A stretch of DNA of 64,000 nt, from positions 186,001 to 250,000 of the forward strand of contig NZ_FNEX01000008.1 of assembly GCF_900100435.1 (NCBI RefSeq). Direction: 5' to 3'. Source of the stretch: Pedobacter sp. ok626 (lineage in GTDB: Bacteria > Bacteroidota > Bacteroidia > Sphingobacteriales > Sphingobacteriaceae). Made by a program: the position numbers and the translations under genes. Shown piece after piece: positions 10,084 through 17,510 of this stretch. The notes below the pieces were generated by a model. That model made no database searches. It was given only the letters and a program-made list of their open reading frames with translations, and was not told where the DNA came from. How positions within the stretch are numbered: the first letter of the stretch is position 1; each line of letters opens with the position of its first letter.

Positions 10084-10985
10084 ATCCGCTCTCCCACTCT
10101 TAACTTAGCACTCCGCGACCGACTATTACGTTCCAGCTCAGCCTCATCAGCCACTATAGCTTTCCTCGTAATCGCTTTAAACGGTTTTTGCTCGTTACCA
10201 AAAAAATCTTTATCCACCTCACCTCTAAACTTTCCCTTTGCAAGGAAATTTTTAACAGGCCTATCTTCTAATGAATGATATGACATCACTACTAAACGAC
10301 CACCAGGTTTTATCACATCAGCAGTTTGCAACAGAAAATCTTCCAGCACTTTCATTTCGGCATTCACTTCAATGCGTAAAGCCTGAAAAACCTGCGCCAT
10401 ATATTTATGCTCTTTACCTTTAGGAATATGTGCCGCAGCAACCGTCTTAAAATCTGCCAATGTTAAAACCGGCCGATCAACACGCCCTGTAACGATAACC
10501 CTAGCTAAAGATTTTGCATTTTTAACCTCACCGTAAATGCCAAAAATTTTATGCAACTGATCTTCAGTATACGTATTCAAAACATCAGCAGCTGTTAACT
10601 TACCTTGTTTATCCATACGCATATCCAACGCAGCATCAAATCGAGTAGAAAAACCCCTCTCCGGCTCATTAAACTGATGAGAAGAGACCCCCAAATCAGC
10701 TAAAATACCGTCTACAGCTTTATAACCCAACAAACGCAGGTTATTTTTAAGAAAAGCAAAATTCTGATCTACAAAATGAAAACGAGGATCATCGATCTTA
10801 TTTCTTTGCGCATCAGGATCCTGATCAAACGCAATTAAAACTCCGTCTTTACCTAATTTTTTAAGGATCTCACGAGAATGTCCACCTCCACCAAAAGTCA
10901 CATCCACATACACGCCATCCGGCTTAATATTTAAGCCTTCCATACACTCCTTTAACAAAACAGGAACATGATAACTATTTTCCAT
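10080..10985 (-). CDS. rsmH: 16S rRNA (cytosine(1402)-N(4))-methyltransferase
   Basis: SAM-dependent methyltransferase that modifies C1402 of 16S rRNA in the ribosomal P site. The SAM-binding loop YVDVTFGGGGHSREIL is at about residues 26-41; DLGVSSHQ and the C-terminal SYHSLEDRPVKNF block are MraW/RsmH signatures. The 301-residue length is typical. It overlaps mraZ by 11 bases upstream and the ftsL-like gene by 4 bases downstream, the canonical dcw arrangement. Confidence 0.97.
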   Translation of the reverse strand: MENSYHVPVLLKECMEGLNIKPDGVYVDVTFGGGGHSREILKKLGKDGVLIAFDQDPDAQRNKIDDPRFHFVDQNFAFLKNNLRLLGYKAVDGILADLGVSSHQFNEPERGFSTRFDAALDMRMDKQGKLTAADVLNTYTEDQLHKIFGIYGEVKNAKSLARVIVTGRVDRPVLTLADFKTVAAAHIPKGKEHKYMAQVFQALRIEVNAEMKVLEDFLLQTADVIKPGGRLVVMSYHSLEDRPVKNFLAKGKFRGEVDKDFFGNEQKPFKAITRKAIVADEAELERNSRSRSAKLRVGERI

Positions 10986-11448
10986 CTTCCCCCCTGTTTT
11001 TATTTCCCATTACTTCCTGAGCCAGGAAAGCGAAATTCTCAGGCTCTTCATCAAACAAGGCTTCATAAGCCTTTTTCGACCAAACTTCCACCTTATCAAA
11101 CTGACAAGCTAAAACAAGATCATCACTAATCTCAATGCCCACCGACTCCAATAACGACTTCGGCAAATTCACTCTTCCTGCAGCATCCAACGTCAAAGAC
11201 GTCGCGCCGCGAGTAAAATAACGAATAAACGCTCTTGTTTTTGGTTCGTATTGGTTCAACTTACTCATCTCCTCCACCATGCTTTCCCAAACTTTTTTGG
11301 GATAAATCACCAAATGCTTCTCAAAGCCCCGGTTAATCACAAGTCCCTCATCCTCAACATTAGGCAATTGTTTTTTTAGACTCGAAGGGACCATCAAGCG
11401 GCCTTTCGCATCTAATTTACAATCAAACTCTCCTAATAGTTGTACCAT
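10975..11448 (-). CDS. mraZ: Transcriptional regulator / division protein MraZ
   Basis: First gene of the dcw cluster; in other bacteria MraZ binds direct repeats in its own promoter and regulates the cluster. Two tandem AbrB-like half domains each carry the DxxxR core: DAKGRLMVPSSL near residue 12 and DAAGRVNLPKSL near residue 90. Length 157 residues is standard. The ATG at 11448 lies 44 bases downstream of three regularly spaced boxes described separately, which fits autoregulation. Fully intact. Confidence 0.95.
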   Translation of the reverse strand: MVQLLGEFDCKLDAKGRLMVPSSLKKQLPNVEDEGLVINRGFEKHLVIYPKKVWESMVEEMSKLNQYEPKTRAFIRYFTRGATSLTLDAAGRVNLPKSLLESVGIEISDDLVLACQFDKVEVWSKKAYEALFDEEPENFAFLAQEVMGNKNRGEDGK

Positions 11449-11475
11449 TTCTCTATGTGCACTTTTTATGTAGTG

Positions 11476-11517
11476 TAAAAATAGATATTTCTACCACTTT
11501 TTACCACATTCTACCAC
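11476..11517 (-). promoter_or_regulatory. dcw promoter with three MraZ-type direct repeats
   Basis: Read on the minus strand, GTGGTA occurs three times at exactly 10-base spacing (plus-strand TACCAC at 11492, 11502 and 11512), each followed by an A-rich spacer. E. coli and Mycoplasma MraZ are known to bind three or four TGGGN-like repeats at one-turn spacing, so this is a plausible MraZ operator with a diverged core. A TATTTTTA box (11483-11476) resembling the Bacteroidota -7 element TAnnTTTG lies just downstream, so the repeats would overlap the -33 region. Binding itself is inferred. Confidence 0.7.
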
Positions 11518-11590
11518 AAAAAATTATCAACATATTTCATACCAATATTTTTCTGCCTTTAAACCATCAAAAACGCAGAAAATACGGTGG

Positions 11591-11630
11591 TAAACAAAAA
11601 CAGGCGTTTCGTAAAAAACGAAACGCCTGT
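11591..11630 (-). terminator. Intrinsic terminator of pgk
   Basis: A perfect 13-bp stem (11600-11612 paired with 11618-11630) with a five-base A/T loop is followed on the minus strand by TTTTTGTTTA. It lies 22 bases after the pgk stop and before the dcw promoter, so it insulates the dcw operon from the glycolytic one. Confidence 0.88.
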
Positions 11631-11651
11631 CCTAAAAAAGGTTCTTATTAC

Positions 11652-12845
11652 TTAATCATTAATCGCCTTAACACCAGGCAATTCCTTTCCTTCCATATAT
11701 TCCAACAATGCACCACCACCTGTAGATACATAACTTACTTTATCTTCTAAATTGAATTTAGCAATCGCCGCAGCCGAATCACCACCACCAATTAAAGAAA
11801 AAGCACCATTTTTCTGTGTTGCAGCTACCACAGCATCCGCGACAGCACGTGTACCTTGCTCAAAATTGGCCATTTCAAATACACCCATTGGGCCATTCCA
11901 CAATAATGTTTTAGAGTTAGAAATCACTTCAGAAAACAAAGCAATTGTTTTTGGACCAATATCTAAGCCCATCCAGTCAGCAGGAATCTGTCCAGTATCT
12001 ACCGTACCCTTACTCGCTTCATTATCAAACTTATCAGCGATAACCGTATCTAAAGGCAAATACAAATTAACACCTTTAGCTTTAGCTTTCTCTAACAACT
12101 CCAAACACAAAGCCATTCTATCGGCTTCTAATAGCGAAGTTCCGATTTCACCACCTTGAGCCTTTGCAAAAGTATAAGCCATACCACCACCAATAATCAA
12201 GTTATCTACCTTATCCAACAAACTCTCAATCAGTAAAATTTTGTCTGACACTTTCGCGCCACCCATAATTGCAGTAAAAGGCTTAGCAGCACCTACATTT
12301 ACTTTTTCAGCATTCTTCAATTCTTCCGCCATTAAATAACCAAAGTATTTTTCAGTTGGGAAAAACTCAGCAACAATAGCTGTCGACGCATGCGCACGGT
12401 GCGCTGTTCCGAAAGCATCATTTACATATACATCACCTAACTTTGCTAATTTCCCAGCAAAGTCACGATCTCCTTTTTCTTCTTCTTTATGAAAACGTAA
12501 ATTCTCTAAAAGCAATACCTCACCAGGCATTAGATTCCTTGCCTTTTCTACTGCTTCAGTGCCAATACAATCGTCGGCAAACTTCACTTGCAAATCAAGC
12601 ATTCTCGAAAGATCACCTAAAATATGCTTTAAAGAGTTTTTATCATCTGGTCCACCTTTAGGTCTACCCAAATGAGACATTAAAATTACCGCGCCACCAT
12701 CATTCAATATTTTTTGAATAGTTGGCAATGCCGCACGCATCCTTTTATCATCAGTAATATTAAAATCACTATCAAAAGGAACGTTAAAATCTACTCTAAC
12801 TAAAGCCTTCTTGTCTTTAAAATTGCATTGATCTATTGTTTTCAT
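11652..12845 (-). CDS. pgk: Phosphoglycerate kinase
   Basis: Glycolytic kinase converting 1,3-bisphosphoglycerate and ADP to 3-phosphoglycerate and ATP in the cytoplasm. N-terminal substrate-binding pieces are [10 protein letters not shown] and SHLGRPKGG; the C-terminal nucleotide domain has the GPMGVFE and IGGGDSAAA loops. Length 397 residues is typical. It ends the gapA-acetyltransferase-pgk run, 40 bases after the acetyltransferase, and is followed by a strong terminator. Confidence 0.97.
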   Translation of the reverse strand: MKTIDQCNFKDKKALVRVDFNVPFDSDFNITDDKRMRAALPTIQKILNDGGAVILMSHLGRPKGGPDDKNSLKHILGDLSRMLDLQVKFADDCIGTEAVEKARNLMPGEVLLLENLRFHKEEEKGDRDFAGKLAKLGDVYVNDAFGTAHRAHASTAIVAEFFPTEKYFGYLMAEELKNAEKVNVGAAKPFTAIMGGAKVSDKILLIESLLDKVDNLIIGGGMAYTFAKAQGGEIGTSLLEADRMALCLELLEKAKAKGVNLYLPLDTVIADKFDNEASKGTVDTGQIPADWMGLDIGPKTIALFSEVISNSKTLLWNGPMGVFEMANFEQGTRAVADAVVAATQKNGAFSLIGGGDSAAAIAKFNLEDKVSYVSTGGGALLEYMEGKELPGVKAIND

Positions 12846-12885
12846 TTTAAATCTTTTGTTTTGTATTAGGATTGGTTCGCGTTTG

Positions 12886-13317
12886 TTATGAGATAGTTTT
12901 AATCATATTAAAATGAGGACCTATCTCTGGCACCTCATATTCCTCCGAAATCACCTCAAAACCCAGTTTTTTATAAAAACCAAGGGCAGAACTCCGCGCA
13001 TGACACCAAATATAAGAAGCATTAGCAGATCTCAGCTCATTAATTGCAAATTTTATAAGATCCGAGCCACAACCCTTTCCAGAAAAAGCAGGATCCGTCG
13101 CCATACCGCGCAATCTAAAGCCTCCAGTACCCTTTCCTTCACAATCCTCAGGGAAAAAAGTAGCTATCGATGCCAATTTATCCCCCACAAAACAACCCAA
13201 ATGAAAATTTCCCTTAGTTTCATCCGTCGGAAAAACACATTTATCCAGTCCAGCATTATTCCGCAAGACAAGATTTCTCAAATCAAGCGTTTCTGCCGTT
13301 GTAATATATTTAATCAT
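12886..13317 (-). CDS. GNAT family N-acetyltransferase
   Basis: Probable acetyl-CoA-dependent N-acetyltransferase of 143 residues. The acetyl-CoA loop region is visible as [20 protein letters not shown] (about residues 70-89), and [12 protein letters not shown] near the C-terminus is the usual GNAT motif B. The substrate is unknown. Its start codon overlaps the end of gapA by a few bases and pgk follows after 40 bases, so it is probably co-transcribed with both; whether it acts on the glycolytic enzymes is not shown by the sequence. Confidence 0.85.
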   Translation of the reverse strand: MIKYITTAETLDLRNLVLRNNAGLDKCVFPTDETKGNFHLGCFVGDKLASIATFFPEDCEGKGTGGFRLRGMATDPAFSGKGCGSDLIKFAINELRSANASYIWCHARSSALGFYKKLGFEVISEEYEVPEIGPHFNMIKTIS

Positions 13318-14305
13318 GATGTTTTGCTATTTTTTGAACCAAATCAACCAACCTGGCAGAATAACCTGATTCATTGTCGTACCAACCCACCACTTTTACC
13401 AGATCACCAACAATAGAAGTCAACTGCGCATCAAATATGCAAGAATGCGGATTATCCAAAATATCGACCGAAACAATCGGGTCTTCGGTATACTCCACAA
13501 TCGCACTTAATTCATTCTCAGAAGCCTTTTTAAAAGCAGCATTAATCTCCTCTTTGGTCGTTGGTAACTTCAAAATACAAGTAAAATCAGTTAATGACCC
13601 ATTCAATACCGGCACTCTGATTCCAGCCCCCCCCAATTTACCTTCCAAATGCGGAAATATATTGGTGATGGCCTTAGCAGCTCCCGTACTTGTAGGAATA
13701 ATAGAAGCAGAAGCTGCACGAGCTCTTCTTAAATCTTTATGAGGTGAATCATGAAGGTTCTGATCACCGGTCATAGAATGAACCGTTGTAATGTATCCGT
13801 CCAGAATCCCCCAATTGTCGTCCAATATTTTCACCATTGGTGCGACATTATTGGTTGTACAGGATGCGTTTGACAGGATAGGCGAACTCAAATCTATTTC
13901 AGCATCATTCACACCCAGCACCACCATCGGCACTTCTTTATCAGCTGATGGCGCAGATATCAATACCTGTTTTGCTCCAGCTTTCAAATGGAGTTCAGCA
14001 CCAGTCTTCGTGGTAAATTTACCCGTCGACTCCAAAACAAGGTCAATTCCTAAGGCAGCCCAAGGCAAATCTTCAGGTTTCTTTATATTATATACCAGGA
14101 TTTTCTTTCCATTAATGATCAAACCATCATCCTCAAAGCTTACCTTTCCTTTAAATCCCCTGTGAACGGTATCGTATTTAAAAAGGTGAGCTAACGTAGC
14201 TGGATCGCCAAGATCATTTATGGCTACAACATTGATGTTTCTCTCTATTGCCCCGCGTAAAAAAACACGTCCAATTCTTCCAAAACCATTAATCGCTAAT
14301 TTCAT
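13310..14305 (-). CDS. gapA: Type I glyceraldehyde-3-phosphate dehydrogenase
   Basis: Glycolytic NAD-dependent dehydrogenase acting just before phosphoglycerate kinase. The N-terminal nucleotide fold starts MKLAINGFGRIGR; Asp32 in AINDLGD favours NAD; the catalytic cysteine is Cys149 in SNASCTTNNVAP; HSMTGDQ and WYDNESGYSARLVDL complete the signature. An in-frame ATG 24 bases upstream would add an atypical octapeptide, so the start at 14305 giving a 331-residue protein is preferred. A TACTTTTG promoter box lies at 14334-14327. Confidence 0.97.
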   Translation of the reverse strand: MKLAINGFGRIGRVFLRGAIERNINVVAINDLGDPATLAHLFKYDTVHRGFKGKVSFEDDGLIINGKKILVYNIKKPEDLPWAALGIDLVLESTGKFTTKTGAELHLKAGAKQVLISAPSADKEVPMVVLGVNDAEIDLSSPILSNASCTTNNVAPMVKILDDNWGILDGYITTVHSMTGDQNLHDSPHKDLRRARAASASIIPTSTGAAKAITNIFPHLEGKLGGAGIRVPVLNGSLTDFTCILKLPTTKEEINAAFKKASENELSAIVEYTEDPIVSVDILDNPHSCIFDAQLTSIVGDLVKVVGWYDNESGYSARLVDLVQKIAKHHD

Positions 14306-14326
14306 TTGCTCGTATAAATATGAGCG

Positions 14327-14334
14327 CAAAAGTA
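14327..14334 (-). promoter_or_regulatory. Candidate -7 box of the gapA operon
   Basis: Minus-strand TACTTTTG matches the Bacteroidota TAnnTTTG element. It would place the transcript start about 15 bases before the gapA ATG. No clear -33 TTTG was found, so this is a sequence match only. Confidence 0.5.
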
Positions 14335-14361
14335 CCTATATTCTTTAATGTAGTGGTAGTT

Positions 14362-14967
14362 TTATGTTTTTTTAACCTCTGTCAACCGCTTTTTCTGACT
14401 TTTTACCCGTTGCTCAATTCTCTTCTGTTTTTCTTCATCAGATACTACTCCAGTCTGCTCAGCACTATTTATCCAGGCCTCGTACTGTTTCGCTTGATAA
14501 TCAGCATCAAACACCTTATCGTGCACTTCATAACGAGTAATCAAGGTGGCTATAGGCTCCAAAACTGTATCAACCGGTGTTCTCCAATCCTCCCAAACAT
14601 GGGCAATTAGCAATGACTTCCCATTTGGGATTTGCTTAGATATCACATCCAGGTACTCAGACCTGTCTTCCGCCCTTAGCGTCTCCCCGGCAGAGCCAGC
14701 AATCATTCCCCCAGCTACACCCACAATAAAACCCAAAGGTCCTGCCAAAAGCCCAATCAAGCCTCCAATTAGAGCTCCCCCCGCCACTCCAGAACCCGCA
14801 GCCTTATCCGTTGCTGATTTAATTGAAGTTTCACCTGTCTTACTCTTAGTTAGCAAGTACGATTCTCCTAAAGATAAATCATGAATCAAATCCAATTCCT
14901 GTAAAGCCTTTAAGCCCGTAAATGCATCTGCCTCATTGTCAAATATCGCTTGAATTATCTTTTCCAT
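14362..14967 (-). CDS. DUF1269-like membrane protein
   Basis: Protein of unknown function, 201 residues. An N-terminal alpha/beta segment (MEKIIQAIFDNEADAFTGLKAL) resembles the ferredoxin-like part of DUF1269 proteins; a glycine-rich hydrophobic stretch at about residues 79-115 (GGALIGGLIGLLAGPLGFIV) could insert in the membrane as a glycine-zipper hairpin; a second soluble segment with SKQIPNGKSLLIAHVWEDW follows, and the tail is highly charged (EEKQKRIEQRVKSQKKR). It stands alone, 56 bases upstream of gapA on the same strand. Family assignment is by pattern recognition; the role is not known. Confidence 0.75.
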   Translation of the reverse strand: MEKIIQAIFDNEADAFTGLKALQELDLIHDLSLGESYLLTKSKTGETSIKSATDKAAGSGVAGGALIGGLIGLLAGPLGFIVGVAGGMIAGSAGETLRAEDRSEYLDVISKQIPNGKSLLIAHVWEDWRTPVDTVLEPIATLITRYEVHDKVFDADYQAKQYEAWINSAEQTGVVSDEEKQKRIEQRVKSQKKRLTEVKKT

Positions 14968-15083
14968 AAGTTTTGTCTATCTATTACCATATAAGACAAA
15001 TGGAAAGGAACTTTGTTTTAGCTAAACAAAGCCTTAAGAATTTTTTAATCCACTTATAAAAATAAACTTTACTAAAAAACAAT

Positions 15084-15611
15084 GTGCTAAAAGCGAGAAA
15101 ACATATGCAAGATGGAGCCCGTTTTTCAATAAGTTTCCTGATCCTATTCCTGACCTTCTATGGTTTTAACATAGCGTACATTGGAATCACAAGCCCCGGT
15201 GGGCTATACTTTTCATTTTTAGATCAACATTTGAATTATATTGAACTATGGCGTAACCTATACATTGCTGCAGCAGCAAAAATATTAGAGCTCATGGGTT
15301 ATGTTGTTTACACGACCGACGTCAGTTTAAAAGTTCAGGGACATTCGGGGTTCAGACTAGTCTACTCCTGTCTTGGTTATGGAATCATAAGCTGCTTCTC
15401 AGCCTTTGCCCTTTCTTTTCCAAAATCACTCCGCTCACGACTAAAATTTCTATTCATCGGATTAAGCCTAATTTTAACACTCAATTTATGCCGTTTGATA
15501 CTGCTCTCCCTATTTTACAATCCACAGATTACCTTCAACCATCATGAGATTTTCAATACTGGCTTGTACGCTGCAATTATACTGATGAGCTATAAATGGG
15601 TCAATTCTTAA
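15084..15611 (+). CDS. Exosortase/archaeosortase family protein (orphan)
   Basis: Polytopic membrane cysteine protease-transpeptidase of the exosortase superfamily, which cleaves and re-attaches proteins bearing a C-terminal sorting signal. In 175 residues there are about five hydrophobic segments, and the superfamily triad is recognisable: Cys96 in VYSCLGYG, Arg137 in LNLCRLILL and His153/154 in NHHEIFNTG. This is a short exosortase with no extra domain. The start may instead be the ATG at 15105, which follows a GCGAG-like stretch. No glycan-synthesis gene and no recognisable sorted substrate lie nearby; the M1 peptidase is convergent, 14 bases away. Membership is fairly secure, the subfamily is not. 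Confidence 0.82.
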   Translation: MLKARKHMQDGARFSISFLILFLTFYGFNIAYIGITSPGGLYFSFLDQHLNYIELWRNLYIAAAAKILELMGYVVYTTDVSLKVQGHSGFRLVYSCLGYGIISCFSAFALSFPKSLRSRLKFLFIGLSLILTLNLCRLILLSLFYNPQITFNHHEIFNTGLYAAIILMSYKWVNS

Positions 15612-15625
15612 AGTATTATCAGCGA

Positions 15626-17206
15626 TTATTGAAACTTTCCTTCTTTCTTGAGCAATTCAAAATACTTATCCAAATTAATCCCAAGCGATTGCTCAAATGC
15701 AGCTTTTAAATCTTCTGGCTGTGGATGTTTCCCTTTCCACAGGTTAAAATAAAGCTTAAAAGCATTATCCATCTTTTCTCGCCCTACACCATCTTCAAGG
15801 ATATACAACCACAAAGCTGTCTTTAAATAAGAAGCCTCGCTATACTGATCAGAGGAGGCAAATTTATCTGAAGGAATATCAATAGCTGAGGCCATAGGTG
15901 CTCCGCTCAAAGCGCCATAAATCGCAGCCAAAAACTCCTTAACTGGCAATGCCTGAACTTCGACAGGAATGGCGTCCCCAAATACAGAATTAGCTCGGTA
16001 CTTCTCCGCTTCATATCTAAACTGAAAATATGTATTCAATCCTTCATCCTGCCAGGCATGTTGTCGCTCGTTACTACCCAACATACTCATAAACCAATTG
16101 TGACCAACCTCATGCGCAATCACGCCATCCAAAGATTCCTTCTTAGCATCAGGACTGGTGATCAGTGTAATCGTTGGATATTCCATCCCGCCACTCGAAT
16201 TGTTTTTAGGTCCTTCCACCACCTGCACCACAGGATATTCATATTCCCCAATCCATCTACTATAACGTTTAACCGCATCCTTTGCATAATCAATGCTATA
16301 ATTCCACAAAGTGCTGTCCTTATTGTGATAATAGGTAAAAGCATCTACCACTTTTCCAGACTCTAGTTTTAAGGTATCATATTGAATCACAAAGTCCTTA
16401 TCCGCAAACCAGGCAAAATCAGGAACATTATTAATCTTGTAATTCAGTTTTTTAACGCCATTTTTATTCTTTGCAACATAAAGCGTCGGCTTAGCATTGC
16501 GGTCAGCGACATTCTTAGCACCCACTTGTTTATAAGCAGCCAACTCATCCGCATTTTGCAAAGTCCCTGTTGCCCCCACTACATAATCAGCAGGCACCGT
16601 AATATTTACATTAAAAGAAGCATAATCACTATAAAACTCTCCCATATCCAAATAAGGGAACTCATGCCAGCCATTCTTATCAAACACTGCTGGTTTTGGA
16701 TACCACTGACAAACCATAAATTCAGCATCTGCAAAACCAGATCTGGAGAAATACGAAGGCAGTTTCACTTTAAAATCAGTAGTAATACTCACAGAATCAC
16801 CAGGCTTTAAAGCAGTAGGCAACTTCAGTTTAATCACATCAATATATTGTGGATTTGGATGTGCTTCGGTAGTTGCAACCTTCCCATTCACCTTAAAATT
16901 CAAACCTTCTATACTCCCATAAGTATACTTTTCCAGCTTTGCAGCTCTGGTAGTATCATTTTTCAGCTGATGAAACAATGCCGTATTCTCATTCTTATAG
17001 GCATTTGGCCAGATATGAAACCAGATAAAATTAAGACTAGAAGGCGAATTGTTTTTATACACAATTGTTTCAAAGCCTTTTAATGATTTATCCTGATCAT
17101 TTAACGCTACATCTATTTTGTAACTCACATGCTGCTGCCAGTATTTTTCTTGTGCAAATACTATAGAGCTAAAAAAAATAAGAACTATGGTTAGGCCTCT
17201 CTTCAT
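15626..17206 (-). CDS. Secreted M1 family metallopeptidase
   Basis: Zinc aminopeptidase-like protein exported by a signal peptide (about residues 1-18, ending FAQ). The M1 catalytic block is complete: HEVGH at 365-369 with the third zinc ligand Glu388 exactly 18 residues on (HExxH-x18-E), and GGMEY at 339-343 in place of the usual GxMEN exopeptidase motif. At 526 residues it lacks the long C-terminal helical domain of PepN-like enzymes. It is a single gene with a TATCTTTC promoter-like box upstream. Substrate is unknown, but periplasmic or surface peptide hydrolysis is likely. Confidence 0.9.
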   Translation of the reverse strand: MKRGLTIVLIFFSSIVFAQEKYWQQHVSYKIDVALNDQDKSLKGFETIVYKNNSPSSLNFIWFHIWPNAYKNENTALFHQLKNDTTRAAKLEKYTYGSIEGLNFKVNGKVATTEAHPNPQYIDVIKLKLPTALKPGDSVSITTDFKVKLPSYFSRSGFADAEFMVCQWYPKPAVFDKNGWHEFPYLDMGEFYSDYASFNVNITVPADYVVGATGTLQNADELAAYKQVGAKNVADRNAKPTLYVAKNKNGVKKLNYKINNVPDFAWFADKDFVIQYDTLKLESGKVVDAFTYYHNKDSTLWNYSIDYAKDAVKRYSRWIGEYEYPVVQVVEGPKNNSSGGMEYPTITLITSPDAKKESLDGVIAHEVGHNWFMSMLGSNERQHAWQDEGLNTYFQFRYEAEKYRANSVFGDAIPVEVQALPVKEFLAAIYGALSGAPMASAIDIPSDKFASSDQYSEASYLKTALWLYILEDGVGREKMDNAFKLYFNLWKGKHPQPEDLKAAFEQSLGINLDKYFELLKKEGKFQ

Positions 17207-17227
17207 CAGTAAATGTTGTTTTTGCTC

Positions 17228-17235
17228 GAAAGATA
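17228..17235 (-). promoter_or_regulatory. Candidate -7 box of the M1 peptidase gene
   Basis: Minus-strand TATCTTTC differs by one base from TAnnTTTG and sits 21 bases before the ATG at 17206. Sequence match only. Confidence 0.4.
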
Positions 17236-17314
17236 ATAATTTTTATCCTAGATTTTTCAAAACCTATTGTGCCCCCCCAATGTTTATCAAGAGAACCCTG
17301 TAAAACATACGGTC

Positions 17315-17509
17315 ATGAAAACCTCTAAAAAAGAAAACGCAAACCTCCTTAAAAAACATAACCATCCAGATGGATTGGATAAGTGGAATGAGCGTTTAGA
17401 CCGCAATCTCGAAAGTGAAAGAGAAGGCAATTCATCAGCAGATGAAAACGCGAGGGACTACTCAGAAAAATATGGAAGTGGAGACCAATCGGACGAAGAT
17501 TCCGACTAA
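17315..17509 (+). CDS. Small hydrophilic protein of unknown function
   Basis: A 64-residue ORF (MKTSKKENANLLKKH...), basic at the N-terminus and strongly acidic at the C-terminus (GDQSDEDSD), with no hydrophobic segment; probably cytoplasmic and largely disordered. An in-frame ATG at 17267 would add 16 residues, but the lysine-rich MKTSKKEN start is more natural. It ends one base before the stop of the convergent helicase gene. I do not recognise the family. Continuous charged composition and a clean stop argue for a real gene, without proof. Confidence 0.6.
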   Translation: MKTSKKENANLLKKHNHPDGLDKWNERLDRNLESEREGNSSADENARDYSEKYGSGDQSDEDSD

Positions 17510-17510
17510 A

